From contig JAFBAS010000152.1 of assembly GCA_019247605.1 (NCBI GenBank), forward strand, positions 1 through 64,000: a stretch of DNA of 64,000 nt, read 5' to 3'. This document shows positions 1-8,879 of the stretch, one piece after another. The notes below the pieces were generated by a model that saw nothing but the letters and a program-made list of their open reading frames with translations, made no database searches and was not told where the DNA came from. The position numbers and the translations under genes are program-made. How positions within the stretch are numbered: the first letter of the stretch is position 1; every line of letters starts with the position of its first letter. Source of the DNA: Hyphomicrobiales bacterium (GTDB lineage: Bacteria > Pseudomonadota > Alphaproteobacteria > Rhizobiales > Beijerinckiaceae).

Positions 1-260
1 TCGATATCGGCGTCCCACCACATGTTGAGGCAGCCGGCTGCGCCCGCGCCTGCCGCGATCGCCAGGATCGAGATGAAGGCGATCACCGGATGCGGGCGCG
101 CGGGGGCGAGCATGAGCCCGGTGAGCGCGGTGAAGACGACGAGCGACATCACGCGCGGCTTGAGGAGGGCGAAGAAATCGCCGGGAGTGGCAAGCGAGAC
201 CGCGGGGAGGACGGGCTCGCTCCGAGCGCCCTTGGCGATGATGTCCGTCGCGAGCGTCAT
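1..260 (-). CDS. ctaB: Protoheme IX farnesyltransferase (heme O synthase), N-terminal part
   Basis: Only the first 86 or so codons are in the window; the gene runs off the left edge. The reverse-strand translation from the ATG at 260 shows a short hydrophilic leader, a first membrane segment beginning near [20 protein letters not shown], a second segment, and then NMWWDADID. That is the Asp-rich prenyl-diphosphate-binding motif (NxxxDxxxD) of the UbiA/CtaB family. The enzyme would farnesylate heme B to heme O in the inner membrane for the oxidase encoded just upstream. It follows ctaD by about 30 bases in the same direction, as in other alphaproteobacterial cta clusters. The family assignment is firm; nothing can be said about the missing C-terminal part. 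Confidence 0.9.
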   Translation of the reverse strand, partial: MTLATDIIAKGARSEPVLPAVSLATPGDFFALLKPRVMSLVVFTALTGLMLAPARPHPVIAFISILAIAAGAGAAGCLNMWWDADI

Positions 261-289
261 GGCCTAATCGAGCTTGGCGCGGCGCGCGC

Positions 290-1930
290 TCAATGGTCCC
301 CGCCGGTGATGCGCGGCAGCACTTCATATTGGTGGAAGGGCGGCGGCGAGGACAGAGTCCATTCGAGCGTGGTGGCGCCAGCGCCCCAGGGATTGTTGCC
401 GGCCGGCTGCTTGCGGATGAAATAGGCGTAGAGGTTGGCGAAGAAGAAGAAGATCATTCCGGCCGCGAAAATGTACGAGCCGATCGACGCGACGAAATGC
501 CAATGCGCATAGGCATCGGGATAATCGAAATAGTGTCGCGGCATGCCGGCAAGTCCGAGAAAATGCATCGGGAAAAACGTCACGTTCGAGCCGATGAAGG
601 CGAACCAGAAATGTGTCTTGCCCATCCAATCGGGAATCACATAGCCGGTCATCTTCGGGAACCAGTAGTACCAGCCGCACAGGATGCCGAAGACGGCACC
701 AAGCGACAGCACGTAATGGAAGTGCGCCACCACGTAATAGGTGTTGTGGAGCACGTGATCGACGCCCGCGTTGGCGAGCACGACGCCCGTCACGCCCCCG
801 ACGGTGAAGAGGAAGAGGAAGCCGATCGCCCAAAGCATGGGCGCATGGAGGCGGATCGAGCCGCCCCACATGGTGGCGATCCAGGAAAAGATCTTCACGC
901 CCGTGGGGACCGCGATCACCATCGTGGCAGCCGTGAAATAGCGTTGCGTGTCGAGTGAAAGCCCGGCGGTGAACATGTGGTGAGCCCAAACCACGAAACC
1001 GATCACGGCGATGGAGACCATCGCATAGGCCATGCCCAGATAGCCGAAGATCGGCTTGCGCGAAAAAGTCGAGATCACCTGGCTGACGATGCCGAACGCC
1101 GGCAGGATCATGATGTAGACTTCGGGATGCCCGAAGAACCAGAAGAGGTGCTGGTAGAGGATCGGGTCGCCGCCCCCCGCCGGGTCGTAGAAGGTGGTGC
1201 CGAAATTGCGGTCGGTGAGCAGCATCGTGATCGCGCCCGCGAGGACCGGCAGCGACAAAAGAAGAAGGAAGGCCGTTACGAGCTCGGACCAGACGAAAAG
1301 CGGCATGCGGTGCAACGTCATGCCGGGAGCGCGCATATTGAGAATCGTCGTGATGAAGTTGATGGCGCCGAGGATCGAGCCGGCGCCAGCGGTGTGGAGC
1401 GCCAGGATGCCGAAATCGACCGCGGGACCGGGGTGGCCGAGCGTCGAGAACGGCGCATAAAGCGTCCAGCCCGCCCCGACACCATTGGCCCCTGGCGCGC
1501 CTTCCATCTGCGTCGAGAGAAGCAGGAGGCACATGCCGCCGGCGGTGAACCAGAAGGACAGGTTGTTCATGCGCGGGAAAGCCATATCCGGCGCGCCGAT
1601 CATGAGGGGAACGAACCAATTGCCGAAGCCGCCGATCAAGGCCGGCATGATCACGAAGAAGATCATGATCAAGCCGTGGCCGGTGACGATCACGTTGTAG
1701 GCCTGCCCATCCGAGAACAGATGATGACCCGGCGATTGCAGATTGATGCGCATGAGGATCGAGAAGGTGCCCCCGATCAGCATGCCGACGATCGCCAACG
1801 CAAGATAAAGCGTGCCGATGTCCTTGTGATTCGTGGAGAATAACCATCGCCGAAGCCCCGTCGGATGCGCGGCGTGGCTGTCCGAAGCCGGATGTTCGGC
1901 ATGGGGGTTGAAAGCTGCGCCGTAAGCCAT
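290..1930 (-). CDS. ctaD: Cytochrome c oxidase subunit I (aa3-type)
   Basis: 546 residues, the usual length for an aa3-type subunit I with about 12 membrane helices. The metal ligands are all visible: His85 (TGHG) and His405 for low-spin heme a, His403 for heme a3, and His268 with His317-His318 for CuB. His268 lies in HPEVY, whose Tyr272 is the cross-linked tyrosine. The catalytic subunit reduces oxygen to water and pumps protons in the inner membrane. A good ribosome site (GAAGGAAA) lies upstream of the ATG at 1930. ctaC lies 66 bases upstream and ctaB downstream, so this is a ctaC-ctaD-ctaB operon. Nothing suggests loss of function. Confidence 0.98.
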   Translation of the reverse strand: MAYGAAFNPHAEHPASDSHAAHPTGLRRWLFSTNHKDIGTLYLALAIVGMLIGGTFSILMRINLQSPGHHLFSDGQAYNVIVTGHGLIMIFFVIMPALIGGFGNWFVPLMIGAPDMAFPRMNNLSFWFTAGGMCLLLLSTQMEGAPGANGVGAGWTLYAPFSTLGHPGPAVDFGILALHTAGAGSILGAINFITTILNMRAPGMTLHRMPLFVWSELVTAFLLLLSLPVLAGAITMLLTDRNFGTTFYDPAGGGDPILYQHLFWFFGHPEVYIMILPAFGIVSQVISTFSRKPIFGYLGMAYAMVSIAVIGFVVWAHHMFTAGLSLDTQRYFTAATMVIAVPTGVKIFSWIATMWGGSIRLHAPMLWAIGFLFLFTVGGVTGVVLANAGVDHVLHNTYYVVAHFHYVLSLGAVFGILCGWYYWFPKMTGYVIPDWMGKTHFWFAFIGSNVTFFPMHFLGLAGMPRHYFDYPDAYAHWHFVASIGSYIFAAGMIFFFFANLYAYFIRKQPAGNNPWGAGATTLEWTLSSPPPFHQYEVLPRITGGDH

Positions 1931-1996
1931 GGCGGGTTTCCTTCAGCTAGTCTTGCAGCCAGTGTGGCAACGCGGCCGGTCAACCGTCCGCGAATT

Positions 1997-2884
1997 TCAA
2001 GGCGCGAGTGGTCGTGCGTCGGCGACGCGGGCGTGCGAAGCGCCGTTCGAAGCGAATTTCGCCTTCGCCTCCTTCAACCATTCGGAGTAGCGCTCCGGCG
2101 AGACGATGTGGAATGCGAGCGGCATCTCGGAATGCTGGTCGCCGCAGATCTGGGTGCACTGGCCATAATAAAGGCCCTCCGTGTCGACCTTGAACCAGAC
2201 CTCGTTGTTGCGCCCCGGTATGGCGTTCACCTTCACGCCGAAGGCTGGCAGGTTGAAGCCGTGGATCACGTCAGTGGAAGTGACCTCCACCTTGATGATC
2301 TTGCCGACCGGCAGCACGACCTCGTTATCGACGGCCAGAAGCCGCGGCGCGTCTTCGGGCGAGGTGCCCTTGGCGATGAGCTCGCCACGCTCTTTCTCGT
2401 CGAGCATCTTGGACACGATGGTAAAGCCGCCACCTTGGTCCTTCGGATAGTCATATGTCCACAGCCACTGCGATCCGGTGGCCTTCATCACGATGTCCGC
2501 CGGCGGCGGGACGAGCTTGAACCTGAGCAGGCTGAACGAGGGAATGGCGATGCCGACCAGGATCATGACCGGAACGATCGTCCAGACGATCTCGAGGAAG
2601 GTGTTGTGCGTCGTGCGACTCGGGACCGGGTTGCGGGCCTCATGGAAGCGAAACAAGGTGTAGAGAATCAACGCCAGCACGAAGACGGTGATGAGCGTGA
2701 TGATCACGAGCAGGCCGTTGTGGAGCGAGTTGATTCTTTCTCCGATCTCGGTCACCTGCGGCTGCAGACCCAGTTGCCAGGGGTGCGGCTGGCCGATCGC
2801 TTCGGCGCAGGCGGGGCTCGCAAGAGGCGCCGCGGCAAGGCCCGAAAGCGCCATTTTCGCGCCTGCCCTGGCATTCATCGACAT
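1997..2884 (-). CDS. ctaC: Cytochrome c oxidase subunit II
   Basis: 295 residues from the chosen ATG at 2884, which has GAGGAA a few bases upstream. Another in-frame ATG at 2899 has GAGGT almost touching it and is a weaker choice. An N-terminal signal peptide (to about PACAEA) is followed by two membrane segments and a periplasmic cupredoxin domain. The CuA site is complete: His208, then C243-x3-C247 in GQCTQICGDQHSEM, His251 and Met254. It accepts electrons from cytochrome c and passes them to CtaD. It is the first gene of the minus-strand cta cluster; about 300 bases separate its start from the divergent IalB-like gene, so the promoter probably lies there. Confidence 0.97.
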   Translation of the reverse strand: MSMNARAGAKMALSGLAAAPLASPACAEAIGQPHPWQLGLQPQVTEIGERINSLHNGLLVIITLITVFVLALILYTLFRFHEARNPVPSRTTHNTFLEIVWTIVPVMILVGIAIPSFSLLRFKLVPPPADIVMKATGSQWLWTYDYPKDQGGGFTIVSKMLDEKERGELIAKGTSPEDAPRLLAVDNEVVLPVGKIIKVEVTSTDVIHGFNLPAFGVKVNAIPGRNNEVWFKVDTEGLYYGQCTQICGDQHSEMPLAFHIVSPERYSEWLKEAKAKFASNGASHARVADARPLAP

Positions 2885-3183
2885 TCTTTTCCTCGTCATG
2901 ACCTCAAGCCCGATCGGGCCGCACGCGCCGCGATGAACGCGGCAGCCGAGCGGCTCCCCCTGGCGCGTCAAACCACAAACCCGTGCGGGGCGCAACGGCG
3001 CCTTCCCCGCCTAATTGCCGCATCTCGCATGCGGTTCTTCGGGAAAGACCTCGCCTCGAGGGTCGAAACGCAAGGGCGATGCCGCCACACGGTTTCCTTG
3101 ACAGCGACAAAATCGCATGGTCCGAACGGCTGCGGTAGCCAAGGGAGCCGCCGAGCTGACTCGATCCGAGGAATGAGGCCGCA

Positions 3184-3729
3184 ATGAAACGAGCGAGCTG
3201 GGTGCTGGATGCTGGGAACCGACGCGCAAAAACCGCCTTTTTCGCAGCTTTCCTCCTGGCGGCAGGACTTGGCCTGACGAGTGCTCCCCCCGTCAAGGCC
3301 GAAGGGGTGATCAAGGCCACGAACGGCGATTGGGAGACGCGCTGCGACACGCCCACCGGGGCCAAGGGCGAGCAATGCGCGATGATCCAAAATGTCGTCG
3401 CGGAGGACCGGCCGAACATCACGCTCCTCGTCATCGTCTTGAAACCGGTCGACAAGAAGAAGCCTTTGCTGCGCGTCGTGGCGCCGCCCTTCGTTTTCCT
3501 GCCGACGGGGCTCGGGCTCAAGGTCGACCAAGTGGATCTCGGCCATGTGCCATTCGCGCACTGTTTCGGCAGCGGCTGTTTCAGCGAGGTCGAGATGGAT
3601 GACAAGCTGATCAACCAGTTGAAGACGGGCACCACGGCGACATTCATCGTCTTTCAATCGGCGGATGACGGGGTCGGTATTCCGGTTTCGCTCAATGGCT
3701 TTGCCAAGGCGTTCGATACCTTGCCTTGA
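3184..3729 (+). CDS. Invasion-associated locus B (IalB) family periplasmic protein
   Basis: 181 residues. A charged start and a hydrophobic stretch ending near PPVKAEG give a Sec signal peptide. The mature part has the IalB pattern: NGDWETRCDT near the start, a hydrophobic strand, then a second cysteine region HCFGSGCFSEVEMDD. Four cysteines (two near CDT...QCAM, two in HCFGSGC) fit two disulphides. IalB proteins are named after a Bartonella invasion locus but occur widely in non-pathogenic Rhizobiales, where their role is not settled. The gene is divergent from ctaC and followed by a lipoprotein gene about 100 bases downstream. Family call is firm; function is not. Confidence 0.85.
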   Translation: MKRASWVLDAGNRRAKTAFFAAFLLAAGLGLTSAPPVKAEGVIKATNGDWETRCDTPTGAKGEQCAMIQNVVAEDRPNITLLVIVLKPVDKKKPLLRVVAPPFVFLPTGLGLKVDQVDLGHVPFAHCFGSGCFSEVEMDDKLINQLKTGTTATFIVFQSADDGVGIPVSLNGFAKAFDTLP

Positions 3730-3828
3730 TCGGTTTGGGAAAGGCAATTGGGGGGCATCAATCCCAGAAGTCGAGGGCCTGAGGTTCAGGAACGCACGGG
3801 ATTGGTCGTGAGGTTTGTGAGGGAGCAG

Positions 3829-4545
3829 ATGGTGAAGCGCGGATTGGGGGCATATGCCGGCCACAGGAAGTGGCGAGGCGCCTGGATGGGCACGGCGCGA
3901 GTGTCGGCCGCTCTCGCGCTCTGCGCTTGTATTTCGGCATGCAGCTCGCTCGGCTTCGGGGGAAGCTCCGACGACAACGCACCGCCGGCGCCCCCTTCCC
4001 CCACGAGGCAGTTCCTCGAAAACCTTGCGCTCGGCGGTCCCGCGCCTGCGACAACCGCCGAGCCCAAGCCTCAAACTCGCTTTCCGGATGCGGTGAACCA
4101 AAAGGACGAGTTCGATTGCCCCGTCCTCGACATCTCGGCGAACGGGGCGTCGATCCGTGATTTCGCCGGCGGCGCCGAAGCCGGCGCGCAGGCGCTGCGT
4201 CAACAGATTTCCATCACCAAAATTGCCCGCGAATGTCAGGACGCAGGCGCGAACATTAACATGAAGCTCGGTGTCGAGGGCTCGGTTCTTCTCGGACCCG
4301 CGGGCGCCCCCGGCACCTTCTCTATTCCTTTGTTTTTTGAGGCACGGGTGAAGGACAAGGTGGTCGCCTCGCGCCGGGAAACCTTGTCGGTGACCATCCC
4401 TTCAGGCGAGACGCGAGCCTTCTTCAACACGGTCGTCCCGAATTTCGTGATCCCCAAGGACGATGACACCGATGTTTTTGTAGGCTTGAATCAGGGCGGC
4501 GCACCGCGCGCTGGCGCGCAAAAACGCCGAAAGGCGAAGAGCTGA
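3829..4545 (+). CDS. Putative lipoprotein of unknown function
   Basis: 238 residues from the ATG at 3829, chosen because GAGGGAG sits six to nine bases upstream. A lipobox-like stretch ALCACISACSS is visible after a basic N-terminus, so signal peptidase II processing and lipid attachment are likely. A Pro-rich linker follows, then a folded region containing FDCPVLDISANGASIRDFAG, and a C-terminal strand-rich part ending in a basic tail (QKRRKAKS). I do not recognise a named domain. Similar lipoproteins are common in Rhizobiales near cell-envelope genes. It lies between the IalB-like gene and the ABC importer, with gaps of 100 and 240 bases, so it is probably transcribed alone. Confidence 0.7.
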   Translation: MVKRGLGAYAGHRKWRGAWMGTARVSAALALCACISACSSLGFGGSSDDNAPPAPPSPTRQFLENLALGGPAPATTAEPKPQTRFPDAVNQKDEFDCPVLDISANGASIRDFAGGAEAGAQALRQQISITKIARECQDAGANINMKLGVEGSVLLGPAGAPGTFSIPLFFEARVKDKVVASRRETLSVTIPSGETRAFFNTVVPNFVIPKDDDTDVFVGLNQGGAPRAGAQKRRKAKS

Positions 4546-4788
4546 AGCGATTGCCGAGACCAACCGCCGTTGAGGCGCAGCACTGAATAGGTCCGCAATC
4601 CCATCTTCACCTGAAGAATGCTTTGCCCAGGCGCCGCGACAACAAGGCCGCGCCCGGTCTCACCTCAACTCTACTTGCGAGAGTATTGTCACCCTGGTGC
4701 CGCCCCGCCGACTATGCCAAACTTCCTGTCCGCGTCCGCCCGTCTGCGCGGCCAAAGGAGGCGGGCTCGTCCATTCAGGGAGCGTGAC

Positions 4789-5817
4789 ATGTCCGAGGAA
4801 AATACCGTTCTGCCGCATTCACGGCGTGACTTCTTCCGCACGGCCGCTGCGTCTGCGGGCGCTGCCACGGCGCTTCTGGGAGGCCTGAGCCTGAGCCCTT
4901 CGCTCGCCGCGACAGCCGCGGGCCGTTCCGACAAGCCGCTCAAGGCTGCCTTCTCGAACGCGGGCTTGCAGGCGACCTGGTGCGCTCAGGGAAAACAGGC
5001 CGCCGAATACTGGGGCAAATTGTTCAATGTCGACGTGACCTGGTTCGACGGTGAACTCGACGCCGTGAAGCAGCGCGCCGCCATCGACAACATGGCCTCG
5101 CAGAAATGGGATTTCGTGGCGATCCAGGCATTCGGCATCGGCACGCTCACCGCGCCGGTGCAGAAGATGATCGACGCAGGCATCCCGGTCATCGACATGG
5201 ATACGTTGATCGCTCCCCTCGATCAGATCAAGGTTCACAGCTTCCTTGCCCCCGACAACGAATTCATGGGAGCTTCCGTGACGCAGGCGCTCGTGAGCGC
5301 GCTCGGCGGCAAGGGCAAGATGATCATGACACAAGGCGCGCTCGGCCATACCGGCGCGCAAGGCCGCGCCAAGGGCTTCGAGTCGGTGGTCAAGCAATAT
5401 CCGAACATTGAGGTGCTCGACACGCAGCCCGCGGATTGGAGCGTGTCGAAGACCGCGCAGCTTTGGGAGACCTACCTCACGAAATATCCGCAGATCGACG
5501 CGGCCTTCTTCCACAACGACGACATGGCGCTCGCCGCCTACAACGTGATGAAGGCGCATAACCGCACCAACATTCTGATCGGCGGGGTCGATGCGATGCC
5601 GCCCGCGATCCAGGCCGTTTCCGAAGGCCGAATGTATGCGACTGTGCGTAATCCCTCTTGCCGCATCCATGGCGGAGCGATCATCGCGGGCGTCGCCGCG
5701 GTGGGTGGCGAGAAGACCGATCAGGGCATCCCAAAGAACATCGTCACCGATGGGCCGGTGGTGACCAAGGCCAACGCCGCCGGAATGCTCTGGATGCAGG
5801 ACCATTTTCTCATCTGA
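4789..5817 (+). CDS. Sugar ABC transporter substrate-binding protein (ribose/xylose type)
   Basis: 342 residues from the ATG at 4789, with AGGGAG six bases upstream. The N-terminus carries a twin-arginine signal, SRRDFFRTAAASAGAATAL, unusual for a sugar-binding protein because most of this family use the Sec route. The mature part is a periplasmic-binding-protein type I fold (Peripla_BP_4). Features include KAAFSNAGLQATW at the first strand, WDFVAIQAFG, AGIPVIDMD, and a C-terminal FHNDDMALAAYNVMKA with GGVDAMPPAIQAV typical of ribose/xylose binders. It is the first gene of a three-gene importer operon; the ATPase begins 10 bases later. The actual ligand cannot be read from the sequence. Confidence 0.9.
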   Translation: MSEENTVLPHSRRDFFRTAAASAGAATALLGGLSLSPSLAATAAGRSDKPLKAAFSNAGLQATWCAQGKQAAEYWGKLFNVDVTWFDGELDAVKQRAAIDNMASQKWDFVAIQAFGIGTLTAPVQKMIDAGIPVIDMDTLIAPLDQIKVHSFLAPDNEFMGASVTQALVSALGGKGKMIMTQGALGHTGAQGRAKGFESVVKQYPNIEVLDTQPADWSVSKTAQLWETYLTKYPQIDAAFFHNDDMALAAYNVMKAHNRTNILIGGVDAMPPAIQAVSEGRMYATVRNPSCRIHGGAIIAGVAAVGGEKTDQGIPKNIVTDGPVVTKANAAGMLWMQDHFLI

Positions 5818-5827
5818 GGCCAGCCGC

Positions 5828-7327
5828 GTGCCCACGGGCGCCCCGGTCATCGAGCTCGTGGGCGTGTCCAAATCCTTTGGCGGCGTTGCCGCGTTGCGCG
5901 ACGTCGGCTTTGTCCTGAAGGCCGGCGAGATTCACGGTCTCGTCGGCGAGAACGGGGCGGGCAAGTCGACCTTGATGAAGATCATCGCGGGTGTGCATGG
6001 GGATTATGTCGGCGAATTGCGTCTCGACGGGCGAGAGACGCGCTTTCGCTCGGCGCGCGATGCGCTCTCCACCGGCGTCGCCATGGTGCATCAGGAATTG
6101 AGCATCGCGCCCGATCTCAGCGTCGCGGAAAACGTGTTCCTCGGCACGCAGCCGGTGAACCGGGCGGGCATCGTGCAGTGGCGGCGCATGGTGGCGGAAG
6201 CGCGCCGTCAGCTCGCCGGCCTCGGTCTCGACATCGATCCGAGGGCTCGCATCGGGGACCTACCGATCGGCCTGCAGCAGATGGTCGAGATCGCGCGCGT
6301 GCTGTTTTCGGGCGCGCGCATCATCATTCTCGACGAGCCGACCTCCGCCTTATCGCCGCCGGAGGTCGAGCGCCTGTTCGCGGTGCTGCGGCGCTTGCGC
6401 GACGATGGACGCAGCATCATCTTCATCTCCCATTTCCTGGACGACATCCTGCACGTCTCCGACACCGTTACCGTGTTCCGTAACGGCCGCAGCATCGCGA
6501 CCACACCCGCGCGAGAGACGAGCAAGGCGGCGCTCATCGAGCGGATGATCGGCGCGGGCCATGAAGAACTCGGCGAGAGCTACCGCGCCGATATCCGCCT
6601 CGCTAGCGCAAGGGCCAGCGCGGCGGTCCTCGAGGCGCGCGGACTCTCGCTCGGCAGAGCTTATCGGGACGTTTCGCTCGAGCTGCGGTCCGGCGAGGTG
6701 CTCGGGCTTTACGGTTTCATGGGTTGCGGCCAGATCGAGCTCGTGCGCAGCCTATTCGGTAAGCTGCGGCCGGATGCGGGCATGTTGCGGGTGGACGGGC
6801 GCCAGACGCAGTTGGCGAGTACCGCTGCGGCGCGGCGCGCCGGCATCGCCTTCGTGCCTGAGAGCCGCCGATCGATGCTTTTTCATGCCGAACCCGTTTA
6901 CAAGAACACTTCGGTGAGCGTGCTCGAGCGGATATCGCGCTTCTTCCTCAATCCGGCGCGGGAGCGCGAGATCGCGCGTGAGCAGATCGAGAAGCTGCAG
7001 ATCAGGCCGCCGCGCCCCGATGCGCTCCTGGGCTCGCTTTCGGGCGGCAATCAGCAAAAGGTGGGCCTCGCGAAATGGCTGAGCTTTCCGCCGAAGGTCC
7101 TGATTCTGAGCGAGCCGACGCGCGGCATGGATGTGGGGGCGAAGGAGGATGTGGTGCGAATCGTGCGCGGCTTGCGCGCCCAAGGGCTCGCCATCCTGGT
7201 CGCCTCGACGGAGCCCGAAACGGTGCTGTCGCTCGCCGATCGCGTGATGGTGATGAAGAAAGGCGTCGTGGTGCGCGAATTCGAGAACGAGGCGATCAGC
7301 AAGGATCGCCTGCTCCAAGCGGCTTGA
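5828..7327 (+). CDS. Sugar ABC transporter ATP-binding protein (RbsA/XylG-like, two ATPase domains)
   Basis: 499 residues, GTG start 10 bases after the binding-protein stop. Two ABC domains are fused, as in RbsA, MglA and XylG. The first has a complete Walker A (GENGAGKST), a degenerate signature (IGLQQMVEIARVL) and Walker B ILDEPTSALS. The second has the usual degenerate Walker A (GFMGCGQIE), a good signature LSGGNQQKVGLAKWL, and a Walker B reading LILSEPTRGMDVGAK, where Ser replaces the normal Asp before the catalytic Glu. This Asp-to-Ser change is unusual and should weaken Mg-ATP binding in that site. It energises uptake with the permease 16 bases downstream. Confidence 0.93.
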   Translation: MPTGAPVIELVGVSKSFGGVAALRDVGFVLKAGEIHGLVGENGAGKSTLMKIIAGVHGDYVGELRLDGRETRFRSARDALSTGVAMVHQELSIAPDLSVAENVFLGTQPVNRAGIVQWRRMVAEARRQLAGLGLDIDPRARIGDLPIGLQQMVEIARVLFSGARIIILDEPTSALSPPEVERLFAVLRRLRDDGRSIIFISHFLDDILHVSDTVTVFRNGRSIATTPARETSKAALIERMIGAGHEELGESYRADIRLASARASAAVLEARGLSLGRAYRDVSLELRSGEVLGLYGFMGCGQIELVRSLFGKLRPDAGMLRVDGRQTQLASTAAARRAGIAFVPESRRSMLFHAEPVYKNTSVSVLERISRFFLNPAREREIAREQIEKLQIRPPRPDALLGSLSGGNQQKVGLAKWLSFPPKVLILSEPTRGMDVGAKEDVVRIVRGLRAQGLAILVASTEPETVLSLADRVMVMKKGVVVREFENEAISKDRLLQAA

Positions 7328-7343
7328 GCGAAGGATCAATTGC

Positions 7344-8372
7344 ATGAGCGCATCGCTCACGGATGAGAAAGGTCGAGCCCGGTCGACGAGCATCGGATCG
7401 CTCCTGCGCGGTCAGATGCGCAACATCGCGCCTTTCCTCACGCTCATCTGCCTCGTCGTTTTCTTCAGCTTCGCCAGCCCATCCTTCGCCACGCTCGATA
7501 ATGTCTGGAACATCCTCACCCAGGTCTCGGTGACGGGGATCATCGCGGTCGGCCTCACCTTCGTGATCTTGTGCGCGGAGATCGACCTCTCGATCGCGAG
7601 CGTGGCCAATGCCGCGGGCATCGTGGTGGCGTATTTCACTGCCCAGGAATCCTACGTGAACATCGCCAATCTGCCCTTGCCCGGCGCGGCGGCGATCGCG
7701 CTCGCCCTCCTCGCCTGCTTGGCGCTTGGATTCATCAACGCGCTCGGCATCACGGTCATCGGCATTCCCTCCTTCATCATGACGCTCGCCATGATGCAGA
7801 TCGGGGCCGGAATCTCCGCGCTCCTCGTTCGTGGCCAGATCGCCTACAAAGTACCCGACCTTGTCTCGACCCTGGGTGCGGGCTCGGTCGGCGGCATTCC
7901 GTGGATCGTCATCGTCGCGGCGGTGCTTTTGCTTTTCGGCCACCTCGTGCTCACCTACACGCGATTTGGCCGCTGCGTTTACATCGTCGGCGGAAACCGC
8001 GAGGCGGCCGAATATTCGGGCCTCAATGTCAAGCTCATCATCGGTGCCGTGATGGTGATCTCGGCTTTGTGCTCAGGGATTGCGGGCATGCTCGGCGTCG
8101 CCCATTTTGGCAGCGCCCAGCAGAACGAGTTCGACACTTACCTCCTCGATGCGATCGCGGCGGTGGTGGTCGGAGGGACGAGCCTTTTCGGGGGGCGTGG
8201 CGGCATCGGCAACACGATCGTCGGCCTTTTCGTGCTCGGCGTTCTCAACAACGGCCTCGACCACGTGAAGATCGATTCCTTCCTCAAGATATTGATCCGA
8301 GGGCTCATCCTGCTCGCGGCACTCATCATCAACGTGTACGCGCAACGCTTGCGCGAAACGGCGCGGGATTGA
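7344..8372 (+). CDS. Sugar ABC transporter permease (RbsC/XylH-like)
   Basis: 342 residues, very hydrophobic, with about eight to ten membrane helices, the usual size for an RbsC-type permease (BPD_transp_2 family). Characteristic stretches are VGLTFVILCAEIDLSIASVA near the second helix, YIVGGNREAAEYSGLNVK in the cytoplasmic loop that touches the ATPase, and VVVGGTSLFGGRGGIGNTIVG near the C-terminus. It completes a binding protein, double ATPase and permease set. No kinase, isomerase or regulator gene for a sugar adjoins, so the substrate stays unknown. The convergent GNAT gene ends three bases downstream on the other strand. Confidence 0.93.
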   Translation: MSASLTDEKGRARSTSIGSLLRGQMRNIAPFLTLICLVVFFSFASPSFATLDNVWNILTQVSVTGIIAVGLTFVILCAEIDLSIASVANAAGIVVAYFTAQESYVNIANLPLPGAAAIALALLACLALGFINALGITVIGIPSFIMTLAMMQIGAGISALLVRGQIAYKVPDLVSTLGAGSVGGIPWIVIVAAVLLLFGHLVLTYTRFGRCVYIVGGNREAAEYSGLNVKLIIGAVMVISALCSGIAGMLGVAHFGSAQQNEFDTYLLDAIAAVVVGGTSLFGGRGGIGNTIVGLFVLGVLNNGLDHVKIDSFLKILIRGLILLAALIINVYAQRLRETARD

Positions 8373-8375
8373 GCT

Positions 8376-8861
8376 TTATTGGTCATCGCCCCAGGCATAG
8401 CGAAAGATCGGCCGGCCGGAGTTCGGATTGCGGTCGCGGCGCAAGCATCGAAAGCCGTGCTTCTCGTAAAACGCGATGGCGCGCGGATTGCCCTCGTTCA
8501 CGTCGAGCCAAAGCCCGCGAGGCGAGAGAAGCTTTGCCTCGGTGATCAGCGCGTCGCCGACGCCCTTTCCCCATTCGGCGTGATCGACGACGATCTGTTC
8601 GAGGTGGCGCCGCTTCGGCGAGAGAGCGATGAAGCCAACGACGCGCTCGCGGGCGCCGAGCGCGCAGCGCATCACGTAGTCCAGGCGGTCCAATTGTACG
8701 AGATGGCCGCGGAACCACTCGCGACGTCGTTCGAAATCGATTGCCGGCATCGCCTCGCGCCACGCCGCGACCCAAAGGTCGAGCACGACCTCGCGATCTC
8801 CCTCCTCGAAGCCGCGAAGCGTGAGGTGCGCGGTTATCGATCTCGACGAGGCTTCGCTCAT
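8376..8861 (-). CDS. GNAT family N-acetyltransferase
   Basis: 161 residues with a standard GNAT fold: an N-terminal strand LTLRGFEEGDREVVLDLW, the central strand VVGFIALSPKRRHLEQIVVD, the acetyl-CoA pyrophosphate loop EWGKGVGDALITEA, and the C-terminal AIAFYEKHGFRCL. The Q/RxxGxG/A loop reads GKGVGD, close to consensus. Acceptor is unknown. It lies 18 bases downstream of the OmpA/MotB-like gene on the same strand and may be the last gene of that operon. It ends three bases from the convergent permease gene. Confidence 0.85.
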   Translation of the reverse strand: MSEASSRSITAHLTLRGFEEGDREVVLDLWVAAWREAMPAIDFERRREWFRGHLVQLDRLDYVMRCALGARERVVGFIALSPKRRHLEQIVVDHAEWGKGVGDALITEAKLLSPRGLWLDVNEGNPRAIAFYEKHGFRCLRRDRNPNSGRPIFRYAWGDDQ

Positions 8862-8879
8862 CGCCCGTAGCCGCTCGGC

